Source: Chaetoderma sp. LZ-2023a
Lineage: Eukaryota > Mollusca > Caudofoveata > Chaetodermatida > Chaetodermatidae
Direction: 5' to 3'
DNA length: 64,000 nucleotides
Assembly (NCBI GenBank): GCA_034401795.1
Contig: CM067367.1
Location: 34,696,880 to 34,760,879 of the forward strand
Shown here: positions 9,108 through 21,035 of the stretch, one piece after another
Layout of the letters: each line of letters begins with the position of its first letter
How positions within the stretch are numbered: position 1 is the first letter of the stretch
Program-made: the position numbers and the translations under genes
Notes under the pieces: model-generated
What the model saw: only the letters and a program-made list of their open reading frames with translations
Database searches by the model: none
Told to the model about the DNA's origin: nothing

Positions 9108-12100
9108 TCAAACGAGTCCCTTGAGATTTAATTCATCATCTTGTACACTGCATAGAAGTTCATTTATAGCCCAGAAATTCAGAAAAGTTTCTATAGATCC
9201 TATGTTTTGCTGATGCTGAAATTCATTATGGATTCGTGATCGTAGCCTTGATATAAAGGCTTTAACTGGGTCTGTGTGTTCTTGGCCATCAAGAAGACGC
9301 TGCCGTGTTATATATGTGGCCATTTTTGCATTTGCCATTACCCAATTTGCGAGGCGATGCTTTACTTTTCGTTCATCCCAAGAAGGACAATTTGGACAAG
9401 TGAAACATTTTATGTAGTTTTCAGCTTTAAATTCACTACTATCTAACAATTTTAGGACAGTTCTACGAACGAGCAACAACAATGGTTGAAGACGAGGACA
9501 AGTTAAAAACATATGCGTAAGGTCCTCCCGCTCTGCACAGGACGGACAATCATCGTTAGGACGGTATCCTGCACGGTAAAGAAACACACCAGTATTTAGT
9601 GCCCCGTGCAAAATCTTCCATGATATATCACCTTCATAAGGTGTACAGGGGTATTCATAAAAGCAGCGACAGTGTTCCAATGGTGTGACACTTAAAGATA
9701 AAATATCAGCCCAAATACTTCGGCCAGAGATCTTAAAAACAGCATCATACGATTTGAAAACTGACAGCTTGTAGAAATCTGATTTACAACCTGTGTGTGT
9801 GGATACGCAATATTCGGCGTCATTAAAAGTACAAGATAGTTGAATATCATATGAAGACTGAGGATTATGACTAGATTCTTTTAGTAAACCAATCCATACA
9901 GGGTGTATACTATTCCACAAAGTGTTTAATTTGAGCTCTAATAGTCTCTTCGAGTTGAATTTTACTTTCTGTGACAATTGGTCAATATATATTTTATGTT
10001 CACCAGATACTATATTACCAATAGTAGTAATCCCTCCATCTATGAAATCTTGATAAAACAGACTTAAGCCAGTGTTTACATTGCGGATGAAAGGATTCAG
10101 GAAGAGTGCTTCATTCCGGGCATCCGCTTTACAGACTGGTGTTGATTGCCTTGAAATGTTAAAAGAACCCCATACATTAAACAATGACCTATAAAAAGAT
10201 GGTAACTGTTCATACATATTAGAAGTGAGATCAATGTAAAATAACTGGTTATCATATTTCATATTATGCACTCGATTCAAGAACCATTTCGTGAAATTGA
10301 AAGATGGGTGTGAGTAATTAGAGTTCAATAGACATTGTACATACTGGATCCGGAAAGTCTGTATTCTAGCTCTTATATCAACCAGACCTTGGCCACCATT
10401 TTCTAAGGGTAAGCACAGATGTTCTTTTGTTATCCAATGTTTTCCCTGCCAAATAAAATTAACCAGTCGCTTCTGAATTGAATTGACCAGAACGTTGGGT
10501 GGGTTCAGGGCCGCAAATTTTTACCAAAGCTGGGAAGCAGCTAATAGGTTAGTTACAATAATTCGGCCTCTCAGTGACAATGCTTTAGATAAGTTAAGCC
10601 AATTACCAAGTTTCTTATTCACATTTATTTCTAGTGAATCCCAATTTATATTCGAATAATTTTCCGAATTTCCAATATGAACGCCTAGAAAGACCAGGCC
10701 AGTGTTATTCCACACTATCTCCAATGGCTGGTCAGTGCGATTATGCCAAGAACCCGCCCAGAGACCTTGTGTTTTCTCGTAATTAACCTTTGCATTTGAA
10801 GCGTCTTCATATAATCTTAACCAATAGCTCAATGATAGAAAATCTGCCTCACATGTAAGAAACGCTGTAATGTCATCTGCATAAGCAGAACAGACAACTC
10901 TTTCACCCGTAGCATCAGGCAGTGCTCTCCCCTTTAGTCCCGTTTCAGATCGCAAATTACACAACAAAGGTTCAATACAAATCGCATACAGAGCGCCCGA
11001 GAGAGAACAGCCCTGCCTGATCCCACGCTTAAAAGCGAACGGAGCGGAGAGCAAATTGTTTATTTTTAGAATGCTAAAATTACTGCTATAGAGCGTGCGA
11101 ATACAACGAATGAAGTGATCTCCAAAACCAAATGCACTTCAAGTATCGAACAAATATGTGTGACTGACTCTGTCGAACGCCTTCTGTTGATCCAGAGCCA
11201 CTACACCAAGAGGCAAATTTTAACAATTTGAATAGTCAATAACATCCGATATTAATCGAATATTATGAGAAATTCTACGACCCGGAATACAGTAGCTCTG
11301 ATCTATATGTATTATTTCATTTAGGCATGTACTTATACGATTATATAAGGCTTTTGAAAATTTTTCAAGTCAACACATAGGAGAGAGACAGGTCGCCAAT
11401 TGGTTATCAAACTAAGATCACCCTTCTTCGGAAGCAAAGTTATGACAGCGCGTCGACAAGATGTAGGTAAAATCATATCTTCAATTGCCTGATTAAAAAC
11501 GTCTAAAAAATCCTGTTTAATAACTTCCCAAAATGTTTTATAAAACTCTGACGGGAAGCCATCAATTCCAGGACTCTTATTGTTTTTCATTTTATTAACA
11601 GCATTGGTAAAATCCGACAGAATCAGTAGGCTACTTTGTCTAAATCATTTTTTTATGCTTCGCTCACCTGGGGGAGATTTGCTAAAAGAGCATTCTCTGA
11701 TTGTTTACATACTGGTGCATTACTATATAATGCGCTATAAAATTCAGTAGCATACTTTATTATTTCGACTTCGTTGTTTACAACCCTACCATCTGGCAGC
11801 GTTAGATGTGACATCGTTCGATTACATGCTTGTTTATGTTCTAAATTAAAGAAATATTCAGTAGGTTTGTCAGATTCATTGAGATGTTTAAATCGTGATC
11901 TTACCCATGCGCCTCTAGCATGATGTTTGAGTGAATCATCTAATGTATATCCTTTTTGTTCTAACAGACGGCTTATATCATCACTATTCTGTGGCATGGA
12001 AGATAATAAATCTATTTCAGATTCCAATTGCAATTTTTTCTCACGTAAGATTTCAGCCCGTTCACGGGAATAACGCTGCGATATGGTAGCTATGTGCTTT

Positions 12101-13017
12101 TTACCCATGTCCCACCAGTCATGTAAACAATCAAAATTCACTTTCTCTTCCCGCCAGCTCTTCCAAAAATCAGTTATCAAATTAAAATACTGTGGCTCTT
12201 TTAAGAGAGATGTATTTAAGCACCAATATGAACTCTTTCGTTTGCTGTTTTTACAAAGAATGGTGCACATAACAAAATCATGGTCAGAGTCCAAACAAGA
12301 TACAACAGAGCATGATTTAACAATCTGCTTGCAATAATTAGAGATATAAAAATGATCAATTCTAGATGCGGTTTCATTCGATCGTTTCCAGGTAAATGTT
12401 TTTGCATGGGGATGAAGGTAGCGAAATGTATCTATGAGATCATGGCAACTTACCACTGATTGCAGAGCATCAGCGGCTGACGGGTGAGGTTCGACGGCCG
12501 ATGTTCTGTCAATCGTGGGGTCCAAAGTACAATTAAAGTCACCACCAATTATTATAGGATACGGGTGAGTTAGTGACGCAATATGAGCTTTCAGAGATTC
12601 AATACATCTCAGTTTATCTGCGCATTCTGTAGGATTATACAAATTAATTAAATAAAAATTAAAATCCTTCATTTTAACAGTAACATGCAAAATCCTTCCT
12701 TGTACAATGGTTTTCGTCTCAGACAGAGTCACATCTAAATTAGGTCTAAATAAAATTGCCAACCCAGCACTATTTTTGGACAGATGTGAGAAAACTGTTT
12801 TAACCCGCCATAATAGATTCCAAACAGATTCATCAGACCTGCTCGTATGAATATCTTGTAAGAATACTACATCTGCTTTGAGTTCCGAACGCAGCTGATG
12901 AAACATGCGAAATCTTTTGAAAGAATCGCGACAACCTCTCGTGTTTAAGGATACAAATGAAAGAGATGCCATTATATAAAATATTAAGATAAAATTGAGT
13001 ACAATAAAATTAGCCAT
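9108..13017 (-). pseudogene. Tx1-like ORF2 (endonuclease and reverse transcriptase), disrupted
   Basis: Residues from 13017 downward form an APE-type endonuclease (SLNTRG, LQDIHT, GGDFNCTLD, SRIDHFYI, SDHDF). A frameshift lies near 11600-11650, just before the reverse transcriptase block NNKSPGIDGFPSEFY. A second frame change falls near 11330, with stop codons near 11220 and 11150. The palm motifs QGCSLSG and YADD (about 10876-10890) follow in a third frame, then a TAA at 10521. The C-terminal block 10328-9108 contains CPSC..H..C and GALNTGVFLY. Relative to the intact copy 2, the frame is interrupted at least five times. It is therefore a dead copy, although its domain order is complete. Confidence 0.85.
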
Positions 13018-13228
13018 GAGTAATCAGTGTTAAAATGCTTAAACAGTAAAGTACTTCAAAAAACTACAAATACAAAATGGACACCTTTTCATTTTTTCTG
13101 GCTACGGTGTAACTTTGTAATTATTTTACAAATACGGGATTTCATGGGCTGATCAGTATTCGATTGCTTTTTTAACCTGATTAGTTGATGAATTAGGATC
13201 TTAAAGTTGGACTGAAAATCCCTACACT

Positions 13229-14599
13229 TTAATATTTTATGTTTTCGACGAACATTTTTACATCTTCAAGGGACAGAGTTGTCTCCCTTGAATCTTCTAA
13301 CTCGCCGACATCCGACATCTCCGAAACAATGGACATGGTGTCGCATTCGGAACTGTCCTCTTCAAAAGAATTCATCAATAAAGTCTCTTGGGAGACTGGT
13401 AGCATCTCACCCGCATCGGCAAATACCCTCACATCCTCGCAAGGATCGTGTCCTGGTTTTAACACTGGAATTGGGGTGTCACCACGCTCACTAGACAAAA
13501 TTACAGGCCCCTCTGTAAAGACTGACGATGGCGCCTCATTTACTACGGCAGCAGTCATGACGTCATCTTGTGTCATCTCCGCTTCCCGGTGAACGTCTAC
13601 CTGTATTGCGTTATCACCACACTCATGTTGATCATCCTGGTTAACATTTTGGGCACTAATAACGTTAATATTATTGTGTCCGTTTTGCGACTGGGTAGCT
13701 GGACGGATTTCCTCATCACTGTCATAATTTAAAACTTCGAACGGATTATTCAATTGGATTTTTTGACGCTTTTTGCTAGGTGACTTTTTCGGTGATCTGT
13801 TTAATGAACTGTTTGTTGACGATCTATTTAACAGATGTTTGTTAGATTTATCAGTCAATGATGACGGACCCAGAGCTGCGGGAAAATTGTCATTATTAAC
13901 GATAAGTTCAGTGTTTAAAATGGCCGCAGTATCATCCACGACCACCTGGGTATTTTCTAAGTTCGAACTGGCAACCTGTTTATTTGGGCAAGATCTCTGA
14001 AAATGCCCCTTAAGATGACAAAAGAAACATACAATTTCATCATTCGATATGAAAAGACGATGGGATCTATTGTCACAGACGACATCGAGAAATTCAGGCA
14101 GCGTAGCACCCTTTTCAAGGACGATTTGTAGTTGCCGTCTGAAACTTTTCACGTGCTTAAGTTCAGGTGTTTTACAGCCTAATGGTATGGCCCTACAAGT
14201 GCCTGCGCCTTTACCATAAGACTCCAGTGCTTGTGTGATCAGAAGGTTTGGGATAAATGGCTGAGCGTTAGAGATAACGATTCTAGTCGGTTCTTTTTCA
14301 AGGGAAAACATGTTATGGAAACGACCAGCTACTTGTATCCCTTCTAGGCATAACTTCGTCACATCACGATCAGTTCTCACAAACATGTTAATACCCCCTT
14401 TCACTCTGGAGGCAGCGACGATGTGGCCAGGAGAGACAACCGCGGCTGCACTCTTCACGTACTCCTCGATTGCTACCCCTTCCAGGCAGTCAGTTCTCAC
14501 TCCATTCTTTCTAACTATGCCTTCAAAAGGCTCATAATCAGCTAACGTACCTGTCACTGCTCCTCGAGATTTTTTCACTCTGTCCGCGAAGGTGCCCAT
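13229..14599 (-). CDS. Tx1-like ORF1, RNA-binding protein with CCHC knuckle, copy 1
   Basis: This is an open frame of 456 residues. The N-terminal half (about 30-180) is conserved with the ORF1 of copy 2, for example VAASRVKGGI, LKHVKSFRRQ and CRAIPLGCK. A CCHC knuckle, CFFCHLKGHFQRSC, lies at 191-204, after RSHRLFISNDEIV. The middle is low complexity with a basic patch (KKSPSKKRQK), and the C-terminus is acidic. In such elements ORF1 coats the element RNA. It stays open here while ORF2 of the same copy is broken, so loss of function is judged from ORF2. The start is the ATG at 14599, just after the presumed 5' untranslated region. Confidence 0.8.
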   Translation of the reverse strand: MGTFADRVKKSRGAVTGTLADYEPFEGIVRKNGVRTDCLEGVAIEEYVKSAAAVVSPGHIVAASRVKGGINMFVRTDRDVTKLCLEGIQVAGRFHNMFSLEKEPTRIVISNAQPFIPNLLITQALESYGKGAGTCRAIPLGCKTPELKHVKSFRRQLQIVLEKGATLPEFLDVVCDNRSHRLFISNDEIVCFFCHLKGHFQRSCPNKQVASSNLENTQVVVDDTAAILNTELIVNNDNFPAALGPSSLTDKSNKHLLNRSSTNSSLNRSPKKSPSKKRQKIQLNNPFEVLNYDSDEEIRPATQSQNGHNNINVISAQNVNQDDQHECGDNAIQVDVHREAEMTQDDVMTAAVVNEAPSSVFTEGPVILSSERGDTPIPVLKPGHDPCEDVRVFADAGEMLPVSQETLLMNSFEEDSSECDTMSIVSEMSDVGELEDSRETTLSLEDVKMFVENIKY

Positions 14600-15182
14600 T
14601 GTTAGTAAACAAAAGCCTACTCAAGCTTACCGTACACTGACCAGCGGCTAGGCCGACAGGCCGGCTAGCTTAATGGCGCCTATGTATTACTACAAACTGA
14701 CTAACTTCAAAACTTAAATTATCAAAGTACGTAGTTAAACAACAACAAATTACGAAAATAATGTCACAAATATAAAATAGAAAACGTTAATAAAGATACG
14801 ATTAAACATCAAGACATGAACACGCGAAAACACTGTGAAATTGGAGAGCTCTGATTCATGCGACTTCAACGAAGAAGAAAACTTCATATACTTTATTAAT
14901 TACGAAATATTACAACTGCGCATGAATATACATTTTTTTAATGCCGTTGCTAAAGAATCAGTCCAACGGCAAAATAATAACTACCTTTAGAACAATTTGA
15001 AAAAAGAAGAATATCTTACTGCTAATAAAATCAGTTAATGAGGATGATGGCATAAATATACAGCATAAAATCCATTGCAAAACATCAAATATAGTTTAAA
15101 ATTTTTTTTTTTTTAAAAGCAAAACATTCACCAGCATCACAGAGACATAATACAGAAATATAAAAGGTGACGACAGACAACA

Positions 15183-18100
15183 TCAAATGCCGTTGAATTT
15201 TAGAATAGTGTCCTCAATGCTGCAGATAAAATTGTCAAAAGCCCAAAAATGCTCAAAGGTCTCTAATAAATCGTTTTCTTTGTGATATTTATATTCAATA
15301 GTAACACGAGACCTTAATCTAGAAATGCATTCTCGAAGGGGGTCCGTTCGACTGTAGCCATCCATCAGGCGTTGGCGAGTTACATAAGTCGCCATTTTGG
15401 CATTAGCTATAATCCAGTTAGATAGACGGTGTCTAATTTTTCGTTCAGATTTTGACGGGCAATGAGGACATGGAAACCCTTTGATATAATTTTCATGCTT
15501 AAATTCATCAACATCTAACAAATATAAAACAGATCTTCTAATGGCTAAAAGTAAAGGTTGCAGACGTGAGCAGGTTATGAAAAAGTGAGCCAAATCCTCC
15601 CTTTCCCCGCAGTATGCACACGCATCATTAACACAATAGCCAGCTTTAAAAAGAAAGACACCTGTATTTAGGGCTCCATGAAAAACTTTCCATGACAAGT
15701 CCCCTTCATAATATGTACAAGGATATTCATAAAAACATAGACAGCAATCTGTGGATGTGACTTCAAGAGCTAAAAGATCTGACCATATGTTACTCGCATG
15801 TTTATGCAGGACGTTCCAATAACATTTCAATAAGGACAGTTTGTACACGTCTTTCTTGCAGCGTGTCGGTACACATACAGTAAAAACAGACTCTTCATCA
15901 AAATTGCATGATAGTTCATATATATACACTGACCTGGGGATATCAATAGGACGATCTAATAGAGAAAGCCATTCAGTTGGCAAGCTATTCCAGATAATGC
16001 TTAAATTAGCACTTAGTAGTCGCATAGACCGATGACCAAGTTTAAGGAGAAGATCGTCAGGAGAGATCAGTTGATCATTTTGTAAAATATCATCTACCTT
16101 TGTAACATTAGCACGTATAAAGTCACTAAGAAAGAATGAGTGTCCTATTGGAGCATTCGTAATAAAAGGATTCAGAAACAATGGTTCCTGTAAAAAGTCT
16201 ATTTTACAGACTGGTTGTGATACTCTCGCTACATCGAACTGAAACCATGAATTCAGCAAACTTTTATAAAAACTGGGCACATTATCAACCAAATTTATAT
16301 CCAATTGTATTGAAAAAATCTGATGATCATAATTTAAATTATGTATCTGCTTAAGAAACCAGCTAGTAAATTTGAAACACGGATGATAAGCAAAGTGATT
16401 GAGAAAAGACTGGACATACAGTATACGGAAGGCGCGTATTCGCGAAACAATATGAACACGTCCTTGTCCACCTTCTTCTAACGGTAAATACAACAATTCC
16501 TTTGGAAGCCAGTGTTTTCCAGACCATGCAAAATTCGTTAAAAGTTTTTGAATAGCATTAACAATATAGCCAGATGGATCAATAACAGCTAGCCTGTGCC
16601 ACAGCTTAGAAGCAGCAAGTAGGTTAGTTACAATAATGCGACCTCGAAAGGATAATGCTTTTGACAATGGTACCCAGTTGACAAGTTTATTACTGATTTC
16701 AGTTTCAAAGTTGGTCCAATTTTGATTACTGTATTCTGCAGAATTGCCTATATAAACACCAAGGATCTTCAAGCCATTATTGTTCCATTTTAACCCTAGC
16801 GGCTCATCAATACGGGTTTTCCATAAGCCAGTCCAAAGGCCTTCTGTTTTAGAATGATTAATCTTTGCATTGGACGCGCCCTCATAAATATTTAGCCATT
16901 CTTGCAAATTAACAAAGTCCTTATTACAAGTACAGAAAGCAGTTATATCGTCGGCATAAGCTGAGCAAACAACATTTTCATCCGTATCAGGCAGAGCTAC
17001 CCCCTTCAGACCTTTGCCTGAACGTAATTTATTTAACAGTGGTTCTATACAAATGCTATACAAAGCACCTGATATAGAGCAGCCCTGTCTGATACCGCGT
17101 TTGAAAGAAACGGGCGTGGACAGTAGATTGTTTATTTTTAGTAGACATGACGCTTCTGTATACAGGGTTTGTATACATCTAACAAAGAAATCACCAAATC
17201 CGAAAGCATTTATGGTATCTTGTAAATACGTGTGATTCACCCTGTCAAACGCTTTCTCTTGATCTAAGGATACTAATCCAAGCGGTAATAACTTATAGTT
17301 TGAGTAGTCAACTACATCCGTTATTAATCTAATGTTATTACAGATCGTACGGCCGGGAACACAATAACTTTGATCAATGCAAATTATTTCAGCAAGTGTC
17401 GCACGTATACGATTATACAAAGCCTTTGAAAATATTTTAGCGTCAACACATAAAAGAGACACCGGCCTCCAATTTTTCAGACACGTTAAATCACCCTTTT
17501 TTGGCAGTAAAGTAACTACTGCTCTTCTACACGACGTAGGGAGCAACATGTCTTGAATTGATTGATTAAAAACTTGAAGAAAATCAGGACCAATAGTTTT
17601 CCAAAACGTTTTATAAAATTCGGCTGGTAATCCATCAATTCCCGGAGCCTTATTATTCTTAAGTTTATTAACCGCTATTGTAAATTCCGATAAATCTAAT
17701 TCACGTTCTAAATCATCTTTTGATCTTTTACTCAATTTAGGTAGATCTGAGAGCAAAACACTTTCTGACAAATTACAAACATCTGATGTATTATATAGTT
17801 CACTATAAAAATCAGAAGCGTGAGACAAAATATCTGAGTCAGTATTAACCATCATACCATTGGGTAATTTCAACTGTGAAATTGTTTTATTCGTAGCTCG
17901 CTTACTTTGAAGGTTAAAGAAATATTTAGTTGGTTTGTCTAATTCATTTATGTGCCGGAATCTAAATCTCATCCAGGCACCTTTAGCTTGTTCTCTGAGA
18001 AAGTGCGCTAATTCCATTTGTTTCTGATTAATTATCTCACTTATCTCATCGGTTTTTGGCCTTTGTGCTGATAAGTGATCAATTTCATTTTGCAAATCCG

Positions 18101-19100
18101 ATCGCCGTTCTCGAAAAAGAATAGCGCGTTCTTGTGAGTAACGCTGAGATATAGAACATATATGCTTTTTAGCGATCTCCCACCAATCCTGAAGACAGCG
18201 AAAATCACTTTTACGTTTTTGCCATTCAAACCAAAAATCATTTATTAAATTAATGTACTTCGTTTCACTCAATACAGCTGTATTCATACACCAATATGCG
18301 CTTCTGCGTTTTACTGATTTGAGCTGAAAGATAACCCTTACGAAATCATGATCAGAATAATTACAAGGAATGACTGAACAACTTTTGATAAACTGCTTGA
18401 AATTACATGAAATATAGATCCTGTCAAGTCGTGAAGCAGTTCCATCTGATCTAGACCAGGTGAATGTTTTTGACTCAGGGTACAGAGATCGATATGTGTC
18501 AATAAAATTATGACGCAATACTAAAGATTTCAGAGCATCACTCGCTAAAATGTGGGGTTCTATGGCTGATGTTCTATCTAGGTTACAGTCTAGCGTACAG
18601 TTAAAATCCCCACCAAGAATAACCGGATATGGTTCTGTTAATGACGCAATATGTGATTGTAAAAGCTCGGTTGATTTAACTTTGCTATAAGATTCTGTAT
18701 GATTATATAAATTTATCAAATAAAAATATGTATCATTAATCTTTGCTGTGACATGTAAAATTCTACCTTGCTCAACCGTGATAGTCTCAATAATGCTAAT
18801 ATTGAGCTTGGGTTTGAAAAGAATAGCGACACCAGCTGAATTTGTGCTAAAATGCGGAAAAAATGCTTGTCCTCTCCAGACTAGTCGCCAGAGTGACTCG
18901 TCCGATTTCATTGTGTGAATATCCTGTAAAAAGACAATATCTGGACTTAATTCTGTTCGTAATTGATTTAAAATGTTGAATCTTTCAAATGAATCACGAC
19001 AACCCCTCGTGTTCAAACTAACAACACATAGAGATGGCATGAGAAGATTAATAAAAAGTATACAAATAGTACAAATGTTCATTTTTTGAATGAGATACAT
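15183..19100 (-). CDS. Tx1-like ORF2, intact endonuclease-reverse transcriptase
   Basis: This is a single open frame of 1305 residues. The APE endonuclease comprises residues about 25-255: LNTRG (29-33), LQDIHT (58-63), GGDFN (163-167), SRLDRIY (223-229) and SDHDF (249-253). The reverse transcriptase is at about 470-770: KAPGIDGLPAEFYKTF, LPKKGDL, NWRPVSLLCVD, SLDQEKAFDRV, RQGCSISGALY and the catalytic YADD at about 714-717. The C-terminal part has GDLSWKVFHGALNTG and a CX2CX7HX4C knuckle (CAYCGEREDLAHFFITC) at about 1158-1175. This domain order and these signatures are typical of the Tx1 clade. The enzyme nicks target DNA and primes reverse transcription of element RNA. The upstream ATG at 19100 may not be the true start; MPSLCVVSLNTRG at residue 21 is an alternative matching copy 1. 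Confidence 0.9.
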   Translation of the reverse strand: MYLIQKMNICTICILFINLLMPSLCVVSLNTRGCRDSFERFNILNQLRTELSPDIVFLQDIHTMKSDESLWRLVWRGQAFFPHFSTNSAGVAILFKPKLNISIIETITVEQGRILHVTAKINDTYFYLINLYNHTESYSKVKSTELLQSHIASLTEPYPVILGGDFNCTLDCNLDRTSAIEPHILASDALKSLVLRHNFIDTYRSLYPESKTFTWSRSDGTASRLDRIYISCNFKQFIKSCSVIPCNYSDHDFVRVIFQLKSVKRRSAYWCMNTAVLSETKYINLINDFWFEWQKRKSDFRCLQDWWEIAKKHICSISQRYSQERAILFRERRSDLQNEIDHLSAQRPKTDEISEIINQKQMELAHFLREQAKGAWMRFRFRHINELDKPTKYFFNLQSKRATNKTISQLKLPNGMMVNTDSDILSHASDFYSELYNTSDVCNLSESVLLSDLPKLSKRSKDDLERELDLSEFTIAVNKLKNNKAPGIDGLPAEFYKTFWKTIGPDFLQVFNQSIQDMLLPTSCRRAVVTLLPKKGDLTCLKNWRPVSLLCVDAKIFSKALYNRIRATLAEIICIDQSYCVPGRTICNNIRLITDVVDYSNYKLLPLGLVSLDQEKAFDRVNHTYLQDTINAFGFGDFFVRCIQTLYTEASCLLKINNLLSTPVSFKRGIRQGCSISGALYSICIEPLLNKLRSGKGLKGVALPDTDENVVCSAYADDITAFCTCNKDFVNLQEWLNIYEGASNAKINHSKTEGLWTGLWKTRIDEPLGLKWNNNGLKILGVYIGNSAEYSNQNWTNFETEISNKLVNWVPLSKALSFRGRIIVTNLLAASKLWHRLAVIDPSGYIVNAIQKLLTNFAWSGKHWLPKELLYLPLEEGGQGRVHIVSRIRAFRILYVQSFLNHFAYHPCFKFTSWFLKQIHNLNYDHQIFSIQLDINLVDNVPSFYKSLLNSWFQFDVARVSQPVCKIDFLQEPLFLNPFITNAPIGHSFFLSDFIRANVTKVDDILQNDQLISPDDLLLKLGHRSMRLLSANLSIIWNSLPTEWLSLLDRPIDIPRSVYIYELSCNFDEESVFTVCVPTRCKKDVYKLSLLKCYWNVLHKHASNIWSDLLALEVTSTDCCLCFYEYPCTYYEGDLSWKVFHGALNTGVFLFKAGYCVNDACAYCGEREDLAHFFITCSRLQPLLLAIRRSVLYLLDVDEFKHENYIKGFPCPHCPSKSERKIRHRLSNWIIANAKMATYVTRQRLMDGYSRTDPLRECISRLRSRVTIEYKYHKENDLLETFEHFWAFDNFICSIEDTILKFNGI

Positions 19101-19294
19101 GATTACTGGATGAAAAAAAGCAAACGATTTAGGGAAAATGCAACTTTGAAAAAACTGAACATTTACTTCTTTAGGTTACGATGCAACTTGGTTATAATCT
19201 TTGTAAGACGAGATTTAAAAGAAGCATCTAATCCATGTTGCTTCTTAATTCTAAATAACTGGTGCATCAACAGCTTTAAGTCAGGTTGAAAAAG

Positions 19295-20004
19295 TTAGCA
19301 TTTTTCGATAACTTTTTTGCTGTATTTTAAGCTATATACGAACAATTTTACCTCTTCAAGAGATTGTGTTACCTCCCTTGAATCTGCCAAATCTGTAACG
19401 TCCGAAATATCTGATACGATAGACATACCGTCAGTGTCCGAACTCTCGTCATCATGCATACATGTCTTGTGAACCAGGTGGTAGTTCTGCCGCACCTATG
19501 GTAATATTATCATCACTGCAAGGGTCATGCCCAGGTTTGAAAGGCGAAGGCCCCGAACTATTTCTATTGTCAATTGTTGTTATGTCATCCATCTTAGTAA
19601 CAAGGTCCTGCGTTGACATTGCTACTGGCTCATCATCGCGAACGATTGACACGGTAATAGAATTACTGTCCTCCTCCGGCGACACATCTGGTACATTATG
19701 TACCTCAACTGACGTTAAAGAGTTACTATTGTTTACAGTGGCGACGATTGTATCCTGGATTCTTGAGACGGTATCAATACAAGAGTTAACATTTTGAGAC
19801 AGAGGTAAGACTTCAATATCATCGTCAATTAAATTGAGAACACCAAAACGGTTATCCGACCTTGTTTTCTGACGTTTCTTCTTAGGAGATGTTCGCGAAG
19901 GCGGCACCACCTCATTGCTGATCGGTTGCTTCTTATTTATGTGCGGTAACGGAAAGTCATTTTCTGCGAGCACGAAAGATGAATTTTCATTTCTACTACT
20001 ACTG

Positions 20005-20046
<42 letters not shown>

Positions 20047-20726
20047 GTAGCAGCAGCAACATTGTCAACATTATTTTGCATCAGTTCGGTTACATTTGTA
20101 TTCGGGCATGATCTTTGAAAGTGTCCTCTTTCATGGCACTTAAAGCAGATTATTTCGTCACTGCTGATGAACAGACGGTGAGATTTCCTTATGTAGAAGA
20201 TGTCTATGTAGTCAGGCACGGGTGGCTTATCAACGACAATTAACACCTGACGCCTGAAACTTTTAACGTGTTTAAGTTCTGGTGCTTTGCATCCTAACGG
20301 TATAGCACGACAACCACTAACGAGTTTTCCATACTGTTCTAATGACCGTTTGATAATATAGTTGGGGATATATGGCGGTAAGTTAGAAATGATGAATTTG
20401 CTAGGTTCGTTTTCTAACGACTGAACGGTATGAAAGATTCCACCAACGTTAATTCCTTCAATGCACAGTTTATTTACATCATGCTCGGTCTTTAGATAAA
20501 TCGTGATTGCACCTTTAACGCGAGACGCGGCTACAATGTTTCCAGCTGGCACAACCGAAGCCGCCCCTTTAACATACGCTTCTACCACCACCCCCTCCAA
20601 ACAATCGATCCTCACGCCGTGCTTACGATCGATACCATTGAAGGGCTCAAAGTCAGACGCAGAACTCAAGTTTGACACACTTCTAACAGACTTAACTCTA
20701 TCAGCGAAACTGACCGGCTCACCCAT
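19295..20726 (-). pseudogene. Tx1-like ORF1, copy 2, one frameshift near the C-terminus
   Basis: The frame from 20726 encodes 424 residues: a conserved N-terminal region, a CCHC knuckle CFKCHERGHFQRSC at about 194-207, and then a serine run of about 20 residues encoded by an ACT/AGT microsatellite (about 19995-20047). It stops at 19452. The C-terminal piece conserved in copy 1 (SIVSDISDVTDLADSRE here, SIVSEMSDVGELEDSRE there) lies in another frame at 19495-19295. A one-base change near 19455-19465 therefore breaks the frame and removes about 50 residues. A sequencing or assembly error is possible. Confidence 0.75.
19995..20047. repeat. ACT trinucleotide repeat inside ORF1
   Basis: About 17 ACT/GCT units on the plus strand encode a polyserine tract in the minus-strand ORF1. 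Copy 1 has no such tract at this place. Confidence 0.85.
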
Positions 20727-21004
20727 TGTTAGCTAACAATAGGCTAATCAGTCCGAGACCCTAGCCGACCAGCCTACAGGCCAGTAAGGCCTATAGCAAT
20801 GGCTACTATACACTTATAACTTTCAATATTAACCACACTTAGATTACTGAAATACTCAATAATACGAAAAATACAAACGAAACTATTGTCACAAACATAT
20901 ATACAACCGTTTTAATATATACACTGCACAAAAAGACACATTCAACGATCCTAAACACGGTAAAATCGGAGTAATGCTAGAGCACAAATAAACACGTCTT
21001 CCTC

Positions 21005-21005
<1 letters not shown>

Positions 21006-21035
<30 letters not shown>

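Larger units (their letters stand above)
8829..14868 (-). mobile_element. Tx1-like non-LTR retrotransposon, copy 1, decayed
   Basis: Order in the element sense: 5' untranslated region (14868-14600), ORF1 with a CCHC knuckle (14599-13229), ORF2 with endonuclease, reverse transcriptase and a C-terminal CCHC (13017-9108), and a 3' untranslated region ending TTAATAAAGTACCATGAAAA and then CTT repeats. The ORF2 blocks LPKKGDL..NWRPVSLL, QGCSLSGALY, AYADDITAF and GDISWKILHGALNTG match Tx1-clade elements of the L1 superfamily. ORF2 is broken, so this copy cannot be autonomous. The 5' border directly abuts the 3' tail of copy 2. Confidence 0.85.
14869..21005 (-). mobile_element. Tx1-like non-LTR retrotransposon, copy 2, nearly intact
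   Basis: It has the same architecture as copy 1 and is clearly diverged in protein sequence, so the two are related lineages and not a recent duplication. In the element sense it runs from a long CTT microsatellite (21060-21006) through the 5' untranslated region, ORF1 (one frameshift), ORF2 (intact) and a 3' untranslated region with an A-rich run near 15102-15114. It ends TTAATAAAGTATATGAAG followed by CTTCTTC, where copy 1 starts. Confidence 0.85.

Noticed and set aside
13239-14537. Plus-strand frames within the first LINE ORF1
   Set aside because: They lie antisense to a well-supported ORF1 with a CCHC knuckle and show no domain.
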